A stretch of DNA of 64,000 bases, taken from contig JAGKQI010000052.1 of assembly GCA_018806915.1 (NCBI GenBank), positions 682,001-746,000 of the forward strand, given 5' to 3'. Under the pieces are notes generated by a model. That model ran no database searches, was not told the origin of the DNA, and saw nothing but the letters and a program-made list of their open reading frames with translations. The translations under genes were made by a program, and so were the position numbers. Position 1 is the stretch's first letter. The number at the start of each line of letters is the position of its first letter. This stretch comes from Phytophthora colocasiae. Lineage: Eukaryota > Oomycota > Peronosporomycetes > Peronosporales > Peronosporaceae. Below are positions 43,384 to 53,805 of the stretch, in pieces.

Positions 43384-45779
43384 GCGCCACGACGGAGATC
43401 CCGCCGCCACCGCGTCCGAAGGAGCCATGGGAGCTTGGAGCCGGCGGTGGATCGCCCGAAGTACACCGAGCCGAAGGGGATCTTGAAGCGCCCTGTCCAC
43501 ACCGCTGTCGTGTCGCGCTGCCCCGGCTCGCCACCTACGTCGGACCGAATCCTTGGAAGGAACGGGCCGACTGGCGAGACAGGATCCAGTCAGGTGGATC
43601 CGATCCGTCAACGGCTAAGCTCCAAGCTCACCGCCGTGTCCTATTTGAGCCAGAGGCCACAAAGGACGTTGCGCCAGCCTCATCGGACCAAGGGGCGTCC
43701 TCACACGCCCGGATCCGAGATCCACAGGCTCAAGGATCCTCCGGATCCTCTACAGCTTGTCTGATTGAAAATCCGGCAACGTGTACTGTCTCTGGCCAGA
43801 GACTGGACGCCACCGTTGAGGATCGGCAGCATGTCCGTGCGACGGGCGACGATCATCACCCCGACAAATCAGTCGGAGATGACGTTTTGACGTGCCCTGG
43901 GGCGAATATGCATGCACCACTGCCAAAGTTGGTATGGGCATGCAGCGCGATGCAAGGCGCGTCTAACGAGCCATCACACGCCTCCAATGGAGCCCTAGAA
44001 GCCGAAGGGGCCATGTCGACACTCCTCCTTGAAGATCCGGAGGGCTGCCCCGTCTCTGCACAGAGCCGGGACAATGATGCCGAAGGGTCGCCCCATAATC
44101 ATGGGACAGGTGACCATCATTCAGATGGCACAGTCGGATCCAAGGTTTTGGGGTGCCCCGGAGCTCACAGGAATGCCCAGGAACTCAGAGCGCTACCATT
44201 ATACGCGCCCGATCAAGACCTTTCGAATGAGGTGCCTCACGCCTCCCAACTCCATCTACAAGCAAAGTCGGATCCTTACCTGACACAGCTTGAAGATCGG
44301 TGTCGCACATGCGACATGGGTCAAGGACGGGGCAGGTCCGAACAGTCGTCTGAGTCCGCACTTAGTGGGGATCTGAGCTCCTCATATTCACACAAATATG
44401 AGCGAGCGGCGGAGACGGCCTGCAGGAAGGGCGCCGCCGATTGCGAGGCACCCAGAGCGATCTACGCGTGTACCAAGGGTGCTACAGATGCGCCTCGCCG
44501 AGGCGAAGACGATGGTGTGCGCCAAGGCAAGATTGAAGACTCAAGGGCGCCAGGGGATCCGGATCAAGGCGTGACGGCACAAGAAGATCTGGACCAAGGG
44601 ACGACGACATGCGTGGGAGCGACGAAGACCCCAGAGGATGATCCAGGAGCTGGATGTGGTGCGCAGAAGAGTGGTCCTGCTGTTGGAACCGGTTTGGAAG
44701 CGGGGAGTGAAGTTGGAGGACGTACCGAAGGAGGTACCGCTCCGGTGTCGGATCCCACCAGGAGGAAGCTGGATCCTGTGTCCAGTGATCAGCCAGCAGT
44801 TGGGATGAGTGGAGATCTGTTACTGGATCCAGGGTGTGGAGATCGTGAAGGAGTCTTCGATCAGGATCTCGTGGTTGGATCCCGACCGGATCCCGTGGCT
44901 GAGTCCCAGCCGGATCTCGAGGTTGGTGCCCAGCCGGATCCTGGATCCTTTGCCCGGTCACACGCTACAGTCGGATCATCGGATCTTGTCGTGAAATCTC
45001 GGCCGGATCCCAGTAACGCGGAAGATCACGTCGACGATGGAGTTTTTGTCCACGAGAATGGTGGATCCTACGCGGAGGATCTTGAGAAGGAGATGGCGGT
45101 GCTACCAGAGGTTGTGACGGCAACGGTCGAAGTGAAGATCGAGGATCTCCAAGTGGGGGATCCAGCCTCCAACACGCCTGAGGAGATCCGACGACTGGCG
45201 AATGAGATCTGGAAGTACAAGCACCTGCTGATCGGGAAGGGTAATGCCTTACCGCCTCCTGCCGTAGGCGCGATCTGTGACATCGACGTGGGAGACGCCA
45301 AGCCGATCGCCCAGCGAGTACGTAAAGTGGCACCGCAGTATCGCGAGAAACTTTCGGATCTGATCAAAGGGTTGTTACAAGCGAAGATTATCCAAGTCTC
45401 TACATCGCCGTGGGCCTCGCCAATCGTCGTGATCATCAAGAAGATTGGCGTTGATATCAGGCTCTGCATCGACTACAGGCTGGTGAATAGCTTGACGAGG
45501 CTGATGGTATATCCTATGCCTCTCATCAATGATCTACTGGAGGATCTCGACGCCGTGTTGTGGTACTGTTCTCTCGATATGGCTAGTGGTTTTTGGGTCG
45601 TCTCTATGACGGATCGCGCAAGGGCCATCTCGGCATTTATCACTCCGTTTGGACTGTTTGAGTGGAACCGGATGCCGTTTGGTCTCAAGAATGCCCCGCA
45701 GATCTACCAGCGTTTGTTGGACAACGCCTCTATGGGTTCCTACGGATCCCGCCCACGGCCGGATCCGGATCCGCGTTGA
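43296..45779 (+). CDS. Long linker plus N-terminal reverse transcriptase
   Basis: An 827-residue frame. The first about 650 residues are a linker with no match that I recognise. It is rich in Asp, Gly, Ser and GGATCC-encoded DPD/SDP, and contains two units about 88 codons apart (see 43782 and 44046) sharing the pattern C.VS.Q..D....., TGD.H and CPGA. RT begins at about 45270 (KVAPQYREKLSDLIKGLL) with SPWASPIVVI, DYRLVNSLTR, LDMASGFWVV and FGLKNAPQIYQRLL. The frame ends before the catalytic motif because of an indel at about 45720-45750. Confidence 0.8.
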   Translation: MAGRGSRSRTPGFISVGSRRYHEWQNLAMSATTEIPPPPRPKEPWELGAGGGSPEVHRAEGDLEAPCPHRCRVALPRLATYVGPNPWKERADWRDRIQSGGSDPSTAKLQAHRRVLFEPEATKDVAPASSDQGASSHARIRDPQAQGSSGSSTACLIENPATCTVSGQRLDATVEDRQHVRATGDDHHPDKSVGDDVLTCPGANMHAPLPKLVWACSAMQGASNEPSHASNGALEAEGAMSTLLLEDPEGCPVSAQSRDNDAEGSPHNHGTGDHHSDGTVGSKVLGCPGAHRNAQELRALPLYAPDQDLSNEVPHASQLHLQAKSDPYLTQLEDRCRTCDMGQGRGRSEQSSESALSGDLSSSYSHKYERAAETACRKGAADCEAPRAIYACTKGATDAPRRGEDDGVRQGKIEDSRAPGDPDQGVTAQEDLDQGTTTCVGATKTPEDDPGAGCGAQKSGPAVGTGLEAGSEVGGRTEGGTAPVSDPTRRKLDPVSSDQPAVGMSGDLLLDPGCGDREGVFDQDLVVGSRPDPVAESQPDLEVGAQPDPGSFARSHATVGSSDLVVKSRPDPSNAEDHVDDGVFVHENGGSYAEDLEKEMAVLPEVVTATVEVKIEDLQVGDPASNTPEEIRRLANEIWKYKHLLIGKGNALPPPAVGAICDIDVGDAKPIAQRVRKVAPQYREKLSDLIKGLLQAKIIQVSTSPWASPIVVIIKKIGVDIRLCIDYRLVNSLTRLMVYPMPLINDLLEDLDAVLWYCSLDMASGFWVVSMTDRARAISAFITPFGLFEWNRMPFGLKNAPQIYQRLLDNASMGSYGSRPRPDPDPR

Positions 45780-46268
45780 TCTCATCCGAGATGGGATCCC
45801 GGAGACGAACGGTGAACAGTCTGTACTTGGACGAAGATCGTACATCGACGACATCTTAGTGACCGCCGGATCCTGGGATCACCTGTGTGAGCGAGTGCAT
45901 TTATTGTTGGAAGCCTGTAACAAGTGGAACTTGTCGATCAGCGTGGCCAAGAGTTTCTGGGGTCTGGAAGAAGGTCGATTACCTGGGACACCGAGTGTCT
46001 AGCGAAGCGACTAGAGGCACATCCGAAGGACCGAGAAGCGCTGGTGGATCTTGCGTTCCCGAGATCGCTGCGCGCTATGCAATCTTTCCTGGGTAGCCTA
46101 AACTACTACGCTCGATTCATCGAGGACATGGCGGTCTACGCGTCGGTACTCTACGAACTGAGGGAGGTCGACTTCGCGGAGTTAAGGTCCAGCCGCAAGA
46201 TCCTGCAGCCAACCGACTCTGCGATCAAGGACCCTGAGGATCCGTCGAGCCCGAGAGATCCGGGATGA
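45649..46268 (+). pseudogene. RT catalytic part in a shifted frame
   Basis: It holds YIDDILVTAG (catalytic YIDD at 45841), SVAKSFWGLEEG, then after another frame shift DYLGH-like and SLNYYARFIEDM segments that close the RT thumb. It is separated from both the preceding and following frames by small indels. Confidence 0.85.
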
Positions 46269-46323
46269 GAAGTGGATCCGTGCTTCCAGCCGCCTTCGAG
46301 GCCTCTGGAAGAGGAAGATCGCT

Positions 46324-47667
46324 ATGACTCCTACGCTTCGGCATTTCGATCCCGACAAGCAACCGGTGGTGATTGTCTACGCCAGTGAATGGGCCATTTC
46401 AGCTTCCCTGACGCAGGATCACGATGGAATCTACATGCCGGTGATGTTCGTTAGCAGATCCCTGAAACCGAACGAAGTGAACTACGGGATCGTAGAGAAG
46501 GAGGTGCTGGCATTGCTAAGGATCCTGGATCTCGGATATTCCATGTTGGTTGGACGACGGATCCGGGTCCTAACCAGGCACTCTACCCTCCGGTGGTTGT
46601 TCCGTTCTACCGGACTACAAGGAAGGTTGGGCCAATGGGCAGCGCTGTTATCGCCTTGGACCTTGGTGTACGAAAGGGGAGGACGAGATCCTCGGATCCC
46701 TCGCCGCAAGTATCACCCCGAGATCCGAGGTGGATCAAGCTCTAGTGAACATCGCCCCGAGGAAAGAGCCACGCCGAGCGATCCAGATGCCAGTACCAAC
46801 CGTAGGACCGGAGGAAGAGTTGTGGTGGTTAGTTTCCTTGACGGATCCGCCAGGGTGAAACGAGGCGGTGGGTCCTTCAGCGCGATCGTCTGGAAGTTAC
46901 CTGAATGGAGGGTGATTAAGGCAGCATCTCGATACGCAGAGAACCTGACAGTCAACGAAGCGGAGTACAACGGACTTCTATTATGTTTCGAGTTACTCGA
47001 GGATCTGGCTAAGGGGCGACTTGTTATCTGCGGAGATTCGAATCTGGTGATCCGCCAGATGCGCGGCGAGATCGACTGTAAAGCGCCGGCCCTGACGTTA
47101 CTGAGACGGAAGGCGTTAATGCGGCTTCGGGAATGGCCGGATCACGACCTGCTACATGTGAAGCGAGCGTGGAACGCAAGCGCTGACAGCTTGGCCAGTG
47201 CAGCATTGCAACGAGAGAGCGGGACTACAATCGACCAAGGGGCGGATCGCGAGGATCTCGTCACTTTGAATCGGTTGGATGAGATTCTGACATCGGGATC
47301 CGAGTATCCGACACCACGGATCAGTGCAGTTGCTACTCGAAGACAAGCTAGAGAGGGGCGACCCCGAGTACTCGACGAGGAGTCCGTGCAACGGTTGAGG
47401 ATCGACCGGATCCGACAAGCCCAGGACGAAGAGACATGGATCTTCAACCTGAAGTCGTTCCTGCGGGGACAGCTGACAGATCTGACTGCGGCTGAAGCCA
47501 AGACGTGCCGCCTGCTGGCAGACAACTTCGAGTTGGACGAGGATGAGCTGTTGTTCTATTGCGCACCTTCACGAAGGGCCGAAGCCGATCGAGATGGATT
47601 GCTACGACTGGTTATACCTGAGACGCTTCAGGCCGACTTGTTGCAACCACTATCACAAACAGTCTAG
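46324..47667 (+). CDS. Two consecutive RNase H domains
   Basis: A 447-residue frame. Residues 1-110 are the usual gypsy RNase H (VVIVYASEWAISASL, VSRSLKPNEVNYGIVEKEVLALL). Residues about 165-300 form a second, independent RNase H: VVSFLDGSARVKRGGG supplies the first Asp, NLTVNEAEYNGL the Glu, VICGDSNLVIRQM the second Asp and WNASADSLAS the last Asp. This second domain is of the archaeal-like type reported for some LTR elements. After it comes a linker that leads into integrase. Confidence 0.87.
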   Translation: MTPTLRHFDPDKQPVVIVYASEWAISASLTQDHDGIYMPVMFVSRSLKPNEVNYGIVEKEVLALLRILDLGYSMLVGRRIRVLTRHSTLRWLFRSTGLQGRLGQWAALLSPWTLVYERGGRDPRIPRRKYHPEIRGGSSSSEHRPEERATPSDPDASTNRRTGGRVVVVSFLDGSARVKRGGGSFSAIVWKLPEWRVIKAASRYAENLTVNEAEYNGLLLCFELLEDLAKGRLVICGDSNLVIRQMRGEIDCKAPALTLLRRKALMRLREWPDHDLLHVKRAWNASADSLASAALQRESGTTIDQGADREDLVTLNRLDEILTSGSEYPTPRISAVATRRQAREGRPRVLDEESVQRLRIDRIRQAQDEETWIFNLKSFLRGQLTDLTAAEAKTCRLLADNFELDEDELLFYCAPSRRAEADRDGLLRLVIPETLQADLLQPLSQTV

Positions 47668-48436
47668 AAGGAGGACATCAAGGGATCGGCCGTACGTACC
47701 AGAGGATCAAGGATCACTTCTACTGGAGAGGACTTTTCAAATCTGTACAGCGGTTTGTGGGAGAATGCGTGGACTGCGAGACAGGCAAGGGGCGACCCAC
47801 CATTCGTGGTGTATCGCCAGGCAACATTCAAGCCACCTACCCGTTCCAAGTGATCGCCATGGATCACATACCCTCGCTACCACGATCCGAGAAAGGGAAC
47901 ACTGAACTCTTGGTATGGGTGGATCTCTTCACTGGTTATGTGATCGTCAATGCGAATAACTCGCGAACGGCCCAGGCCATCGCGGAGTCCTATGAGATCT
48001 GTGTGTTTCGTCGTTTCGGCGCCAGCCAGGTGATCCGTCACGACCGAGAACCTGGGTTTATGTCCGACTTCTTTCGTGCTTTCAACCGGATCCTAGGCCA
48101 GCGCCAGAGAGCCACTATGGCTTACCGACCACAGTCAAATGGCAACGGCTGGAGCGGATGGTGCAGACAATTACCCGAGCGATCAAGATGTATGTCCAGG
48201 ATTCCGACCAGCGCGATTGGGACGAGTATGCCGAACGATTGACTTTCGCCTTGAATACTGCGCAAGATCGGACTAGGGGCGACACACCATTCTACCTCGC
48301 ACACGGTTGGGACCCCAAGACGACTCTGGAAGCAACGCTCTCTGTGGGGAACACCGGACGTCGAGATACAGATCCACGACGCTGGAGGTATCGGATCCAG
48401 CGACACTACCAACTAGCCAGGGCTGAGGTGAAATGA
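47668..48436 (+). pseudogene. GGATCC gypsy integrase
   Basis: The zinc-binding HHCC region is read from about 47675 (GGHQGIGRTYQRIKDHFYW, then CVDCETGKG). The rve core has MDHIPSLPRS, RHDREPGFMSDFF and a PQSNGN segment; a frameshift at about 48140 precedes the catalytic Glu region (MVQTITRAIKMYV). The last part ends at 48436 in a premature TGA. Confidence 0.87.
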
Positions 48437-49019
48437 CCGCCTGAAGCGGGCGATTTCGGATCGTGCAGACCGGCAGAACGAGACGGCGACTCAACACTCC
48501 ATCGAGGCCGGATCCCCGTGGCTGTTCTTAGACAGAGTTAAGGAGGGATACGCCAAGAAACTGGCCCACCTGTGGCATGGACCATTCCGTGTGGCGGAGA
48601 TGACGAATGAGTACGCAGCCCGCTTGGAGATCGTTGGTACAGACTACCACTTGTTTCCGGTGGTACACATTTCCAAGTTGAAGCCAGTCAGGACATTCCC
48701 AGACCGACCGAAGACCCAGTTGACAGTGGACGAAGCGGATCGCTTAGACTTCGACGAAGCTTTGTTACCGGAGGACAGCTGGGATCGTGATCTGGAAGAC
48801 GACGAGTTTGAAGTCGAGCGGATCGCGGACGTTCGGACAGGACGACCCACTCGATACGGCCGGATCCGACGAGAGTTCCAAGTTTTCTGGAAGGGGTATG
48901 AGAATCCCACTTGGGTGGACGAAGCGGATTTGAACTGCGGCGCGTTACTGCATGAATTCCTCCAAGAACGAAGCAAAAAGAACCGGTTCCAAGCGATGCA
49001 GTCGCACGAAGAAGAGTAG
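48437..49019 (+). CDS. Integrase C-terminus with chromodomain
   Basis: After the GPFRVAEM-like segment, the frame open from 48591 reads FPVVHISKLKPV. It then has a chromodomain: FEVERIADVRTGR, FQVFWKGYENPTWVDEADL and a terminal helix. Chromodomains in such integrases bind modified histones and direct insertion into heterochromatin; here the function is inferred from the family. Confidence 0.85.
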
Positions 49020-49754
49020 GCGACGGGGGTGGATTTTCACTGGTGAGGGCGCTCGTTAGTGTGGAGAAGAGAAGACTGGCAGTCTACTGCGAGTGGACGC
49101 GATGTATGTTTGTATATGAAGAAAAGAAGACCGATTTCTGGAGAGGGCTGGAAAGCAGGATCAGAACCTACGCTCGGATCCCGTCTAGAGCTCGAGTTTG
49201 GGACGAATTTTCTACCTGGATCCTCGGGGCTCATAAGGGGATATGTCTCGGAAGTTGGATCTTCGGATCCCGAGGCCGGATCCCTGGATCCTCGAAGCGG
49301 ATCCATTCTGGAAGTGGGATCTCCGGATCTCGAGGCCGGATCCTCGAGTTTGGAAGTTGGATCTCTGGATCCCGAGGCCGGATCCTCGGATCCTCGAGTT
49401 TGGAAGTTGGATCTCTGGATCCCGAGGCCGGATCCCCGGATTTTCGAAATGGATCCATCTTGGAGCTGGATCCTCAGAGCTCTGAGTCGGCTTTGTAGGA
49501 TCCAAAGGCTGGATCCCCAGTTTTGGATACTGGATCTCGAAATGCGTCTTAGCAAAACTGAAGATGGGGACATGGAGGCTGAGCCGCGGAGCGATCTTGG
49601 CCGAAGAACACGGTGGTGTACGCGGAGGAACAGTCGTCGGCAGGCCGATCCATTTTGCAGAGGTCGCGATTTGAGGAATGACGAGCCAAATTGGAATTTT
49701 GTATGGGAACGACGTGATGCCGTTGTGCGGCAACAACCTCGTCCCAGGGGCGAT
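49020..49754 (+). other. GGATCC-rich 3-prime untranslated region and purine tract
   Basis: GATCC-dense repeats at 49170-49540 are unlike the LTR array (longer units, CCCGAGGCCGGATCC and TTTGGAAGTTGGATC). No gene is seen. A short purine-rich tract, CAGGGGCGA, immediately precedes LTR2 at 49755. Confidence 0.7.
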
Positions 49755-51272
49755 TGTGGTGAAGTGAATTCAAATCAAGCCGGACAGGACGCAGAACGAC
49801 CACGATGATGGGTGACGTGCGACAGTGGTGCTACGATAAGGACAGATCCCTGGAACTGGGTACCTACTCTAGGGTGGACCCTAAGTTAGGATCCACTTGG
49901 CCTGGCTGACTTAAGTTCGGATCCCACAGTCCTAAGTGCGGATCCCACGGCACCGAGTGCGGATCTAGCGGTCCTAAGTGCGGATCCTTCAGATCCAAGA
50001 TCCTCGGATCCGGACGTCGAGATCCAGATTCAAGATCCTCGGCTCCCGAAGCCGGATCCCCAAGATCCGAGATCCTCGGATCCTGAAGCCGGATCCCCAC
50101 GATCCAGATCCAGAGATCCAGATCCAAGATCCTTGGATCCAGATCCAAGATCCTCGGATCCAGATGCCAGAGATCCAGATCCAAGATCCTCGGATCCTGA
50201 AGCCGGATCCCCAAGATCCAAGATCCAGAGATCCAGAAGCCAGAGATCCAGATCCAAGATTCTCGGATCCTGAAGCCGGATCCCCAAGATCCAAGATCCA
50301 GAGATCCAGAAGCCGGATCCTCGGATCCCGAAGCTAGATCCTCGGATCCAAACCCGGATCCTCAAGGTTTATGACATCAACGTGGTGAAGCAGTTGGAGG
50401 AGAGCCAGCATGATCTAAGATAGAGATTTGCGATGGGAAAGATAGGGTACAGGATGAGAAACTGGATAGCCATAAATCAGAGAGTCGAATTTACCTTCTA
50501 GTGCGCAAGTGGTTTTCCTCACGGCTCACCAAGGGAAGAGAATAGCGTATTGGCCTCCCCTTAGTGTTCCTACAAGTCACTACGCACACCTAGCTACAGC
50601 TAAGACCGGATCCCCGATTTGGCCGGCTTACCTTACGCTAGTGTAGGACTCTCTCGATATCTCACCCCCCTTAGAGAGTCGAATTTACCTTCTAGTGCGC
50701 AAGTGGTTTTCTTCAGGACCTAAGACAAGGAAGAGGATAGTGTATTGGCCTCCCTTAGTGTTCCTGCAAGTTTCTTCGCGCACCTAGCTACAGCTAAGAC
50801 CGGATCCCTGATTTGGCCGGCTTACCTTACGCTAGTGAAGACCCTGATCCAACGGTGTTGATTGCTTAACCGTAGGATCCTCGACCTCTCAACACCCCCT
50901 CAAGACCAACCGCTATAGGAGGCGGCAAGCAAGACAGTAAAGGAAAGGAAAGGAACCCACACCCATCAAGGCAACCCCGGATCTAAGGATCCACAAGATC
51001 TTCGAGTCCAAGACCAAGATCCCCAACCAGGACCTGTGTGCAGGAACCCCACGCAAGTCCAACCTCCCAAGTCCCCGCCAAGGACGTTCAAGCCCTCACG
51101 CCTGTGTACAGTCTCCCGTTCCTGAGAGAGCAGATCCCGCCCACTGACGGGTACACAAGGTGAGCCTCAGCAACCCCCACGGTTATCGGAGTACCCCCTC
51201 CGTTAGTCAGTGTCTGGGCGCCGTGTGTGAACGTTGGATCCCTGCTCATTCCAGCGGATCCACTACACCACA
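49755..51272 (+). repeat. GGATCC gypsy LTR2
   Basis: 1518 bases, same ends as LTR1 (TGTGGTG..CACCACA). It is shorter because its GATCC array has fewer units. Scattered one-base deletions in homopolymers relative to LTR1 may be sequencing errors. Confidence 0.9.
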
Positions 51273-51298
51273 ACGGTGATATCCTCGGTTCGAACCGA
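51273..51298. other. Junction filler with palindrome
   Basis: 26 bases lie between the exact end of LTR2 and the start of inverted gag homology (which matches 40937 and leftwards). The span 51283-51300 is an 18-base perfect palindrome, CCTCGGTTCGAACCGAGG. Confidence 0.8.
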
Positions 51299-52157
51299 GG
51301 GGTTCAGACGGACTGTCGGATCCTGCCTCAGACTCCGCCGAGGCGTATCGAGAGGATCCAGTCTGATACTCTGGGGACTGCGCTAGCTTGGACACCAGAT
51401 CCCGGGTCGCTCGTCGTTCACCCACGAGGGGCTTCAGTCGGTTGAATAATGAAGCCGCTGCGATACGGATCCTGTCGTGGTCCAAGCGGAAAAGTGAGTC
51501 CCCATCGAAAGCTCCTGCCGCGAAACCAGCTTCCTCTAACAGGCGGAGGAGGTCCAAGGCGTTGTCTAGACTGTTCGTAGACTGCGCCGGCGCCGTGATC
51601 GGGCCGGTGAGGGATCCAACCAACTGGGGTTGTAGGATCCTCATCACAGGGTCTTCTCGGAGGAAGTCCTCGAGCGCGATCCGGCGATACGAAGCCTCCA
51701 GCTGGGTCGACGACCACTCCGATTTCACCACCGGCTTCTCGTCGACATCAGATCCTGGTGCCCTCAGCTTCTTCCGCGCAGTCTTCATCTTCTTCTTCGA
51801 AGTTTTACCACCTGAGATCTGCGCGGGGTTGGTGATGGTGGATGAAGATCCAACAGCTTTCGCTGATGAATCCCCACCCGGCGGATCAGGACTCGCGTTC
51901 CGATCCGCGGGGGTCCCCGAAGGGACCTGGGGAGGAGGGGGAGGTTTTTCTTCCGAGTCTGTTGCCAGACTCGCCTCCTTCCTGTCGGCAGAGCTCCTCC
52001 CAGGGCTCCACCGATCCGTGGATCTAGCGTTCAGCGGTGCTGACGGCGATCCAACGACCGTCGGCACTTCTTCTCCCGGTTCTTCCTTCACTTGTACAGT
52101 CTCTTCGGACTCACGGTGATATCCGCCGTCCCCAAAAGATCCGGGCACGCGCACCAT
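51299..52157 (-). CDS. Inverted fragment of gag N-terminus
   Basis: Reverse complement of 40087-40937 with an open frame from the ATG next to LTR3 (near 52157) to the junction. It encodes a Pro/Ser-rich N-terminal Gag region (SASLATDSEE-like, KKKMKTARKKLRAPG, LEDFLREDPVMRILQPQL) without the capsid. The frame is less damaged than in the full element. It is a fragment and not a functional gene by itself. Confidence 0.8.
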
Positions 52158-53805
52158 TGTGGTGTAGTGGATCCGCTGGAATGAGCAGGGATCCAACGTT
52201 CACACACGGCGCCCAGACACTGACTAACGGAGGGGTACTCCGATAACCGTGGGGTTGCTGAGGCTCACCTTGTGTACCCGTCAGTGGGCGGATCTGCTCT
52301 CTCAGGAACGGGAGACTGTACACAGGCGTGAGGGCTTGAACGTCCTTGGCGGGGACTTGGGAGGTTGGACTTGCGTGGGGGTTCCTGCACACAGGTCCTG
52401 GTTGGGGGATCTTGGTCTTGGACTCGAAGATCTTGTGGATCCTTAGATCCGGGGTTGCCTTGATGGGTGTGGGGTTCCTTTTCCTTTCCTTTACTGTCTT
52501 GCTTGCCGCCTCCTATAGCGGTTGGTCTTGAGGGTGTTGAGAGGTCGAGGGATCCTACGGTTAAGCAATCAACACCGTTGGATCCGGGGTCTTCACTAGC
52601 GTAAGGTAAGCCGGCCAAATCGGGGATCCGGTCTTAGCTGTAGCTAGGTGCGCGAAGAAACTTGCAGGAACACTAAGGGGAGGCCAATACACTATCCTCT
52701 TCCCTTGTCTTAGGTCCTGAAGAAAACCACTTGCGCACTAGAAGGGAAATTCGACTCTCTAAGGGGTGAGATTTCGAGAGATCCCTACACTAGCGTAAGG
52801 TAAGCCGGCCAAATCGGGGATCCGGTCTTAGCTGTAGCTAGGTGTGCGTAGTGACTTGTAGGAACACTAAGGGGAGGCCAATACGCTATTCTCTTCCCTT
52901 GGTGAGCCGTGAGGAAAACCACTTGCGCACTAGAAGGTAAATTCGACTCTCTGATTTATGGCTATCCAGTTTCTCATCCTGTACCCTATCTTTCCCATCG
53001 CAAATCTCTATCTTAGATCATGCTGGCTCTCCTCCAACTGCTTCACCACGTTGATGTCATAAACCTTGAGGATCCGGGTTTGGATCCGAGGATCTAGCTT
53101 CGGGATCCGAGGATCCGGCTTCTGGATCTCTGGATCTTGGATCTTGGGGATCCGGCTTCAGGATCCGAGAATCTTGGATCTGGATCTCTGGCTTCTGGAT
53201 CTCTGGATCTTGGATCTTGGGGATCCGGCTTCAGGATCCGAGGATCTTGGATCTGAATCTCTGGCATCTGGATCCGAGGATCTTGGATCTGGATCCAAGG
53301 ATCTTGGATCTGGATCTCTGGATCTGGATCGTGGGGATCCGGCTTCAGGATCCGAGGATCTCGGATCTTGGGGATCCGGCTTCGGGAGCCGAGGATCTTG
53401 GATCTGGATCTCTGGCATCTGGATCCGAGGATCTTGGATCTGGATCTCTGGATCTGGATCGTGGGGATCCGGCTTCAGGATCCGAGGATCTCGGATCTTG
53501 GGGATCCGGCTTCGGGAGCCGAGGATCTTGAATCTGGATCTCGACGTCCGGATCCGAGGATCTTGGATCTGAAGGATCCGCACTTAGGACCGCTAGATCC
53601 GCACTCGGTGCCGTGGGATCCGCACTTAGGACTGTGGATCCGAACTTAAGTCAGCCAGGCTAAGTGGATCCTAACTTAGGGTCCACCCTAGAGTAGGTAC
53701 CCAGTTCCAGGGATCTGTCCTTATCGTAGCACCACTGTCGCACGTCACCCATCATCGTGGTCGTTCTGCGTCCTGTCCGGCTTGATTTGAATTCACTTCA
53801 CCACA
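52158..53805 (-). repeat. GGATCC gypsy LTR3, inverted
   Basis: 1648 bases in reverse orientation. On the plus strand it starts TGTGGTGTAGTGG (LTR 3-prime end) and ends TTCACTTCACCACA (LTR 5-prime end). It contains a reduced GATCC array and the 190-base duplication. Confidence 0.9.

Larger units (their letters stand above)
38141..53805. mobile_element. Composite GGATCC-rich chromodomain Ty3/gypsy unit
   Basis: The order is LTR1 (+), gag, protease, RT, two RNase H domains, integrase, chromodomain, LTR2 (+), 26-base filler, inverted gag start, LTR3 (-). The unit starts TGTGGTGAAG and ends CTTCACCACA, both being LTR 5-prime ends, and is flanked by TTGA on each side. The host sequence on both sides is the old gypsy tail. 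The whole 15.7 kb therefore behaved as one insertion. Confidence 0.9.

Noticed and set aside
51273..51300. Filler at the inverted junction read as a copy of a tRNA T-arm and acceptor end (GGTTCGAACC, GGATATCACC)
   Set aside because: The spacing from the T-loop to the CCA-like end is two bases short of tRNA geometry, CCA is CCG, and the element's own primer site points to a different tRNA.
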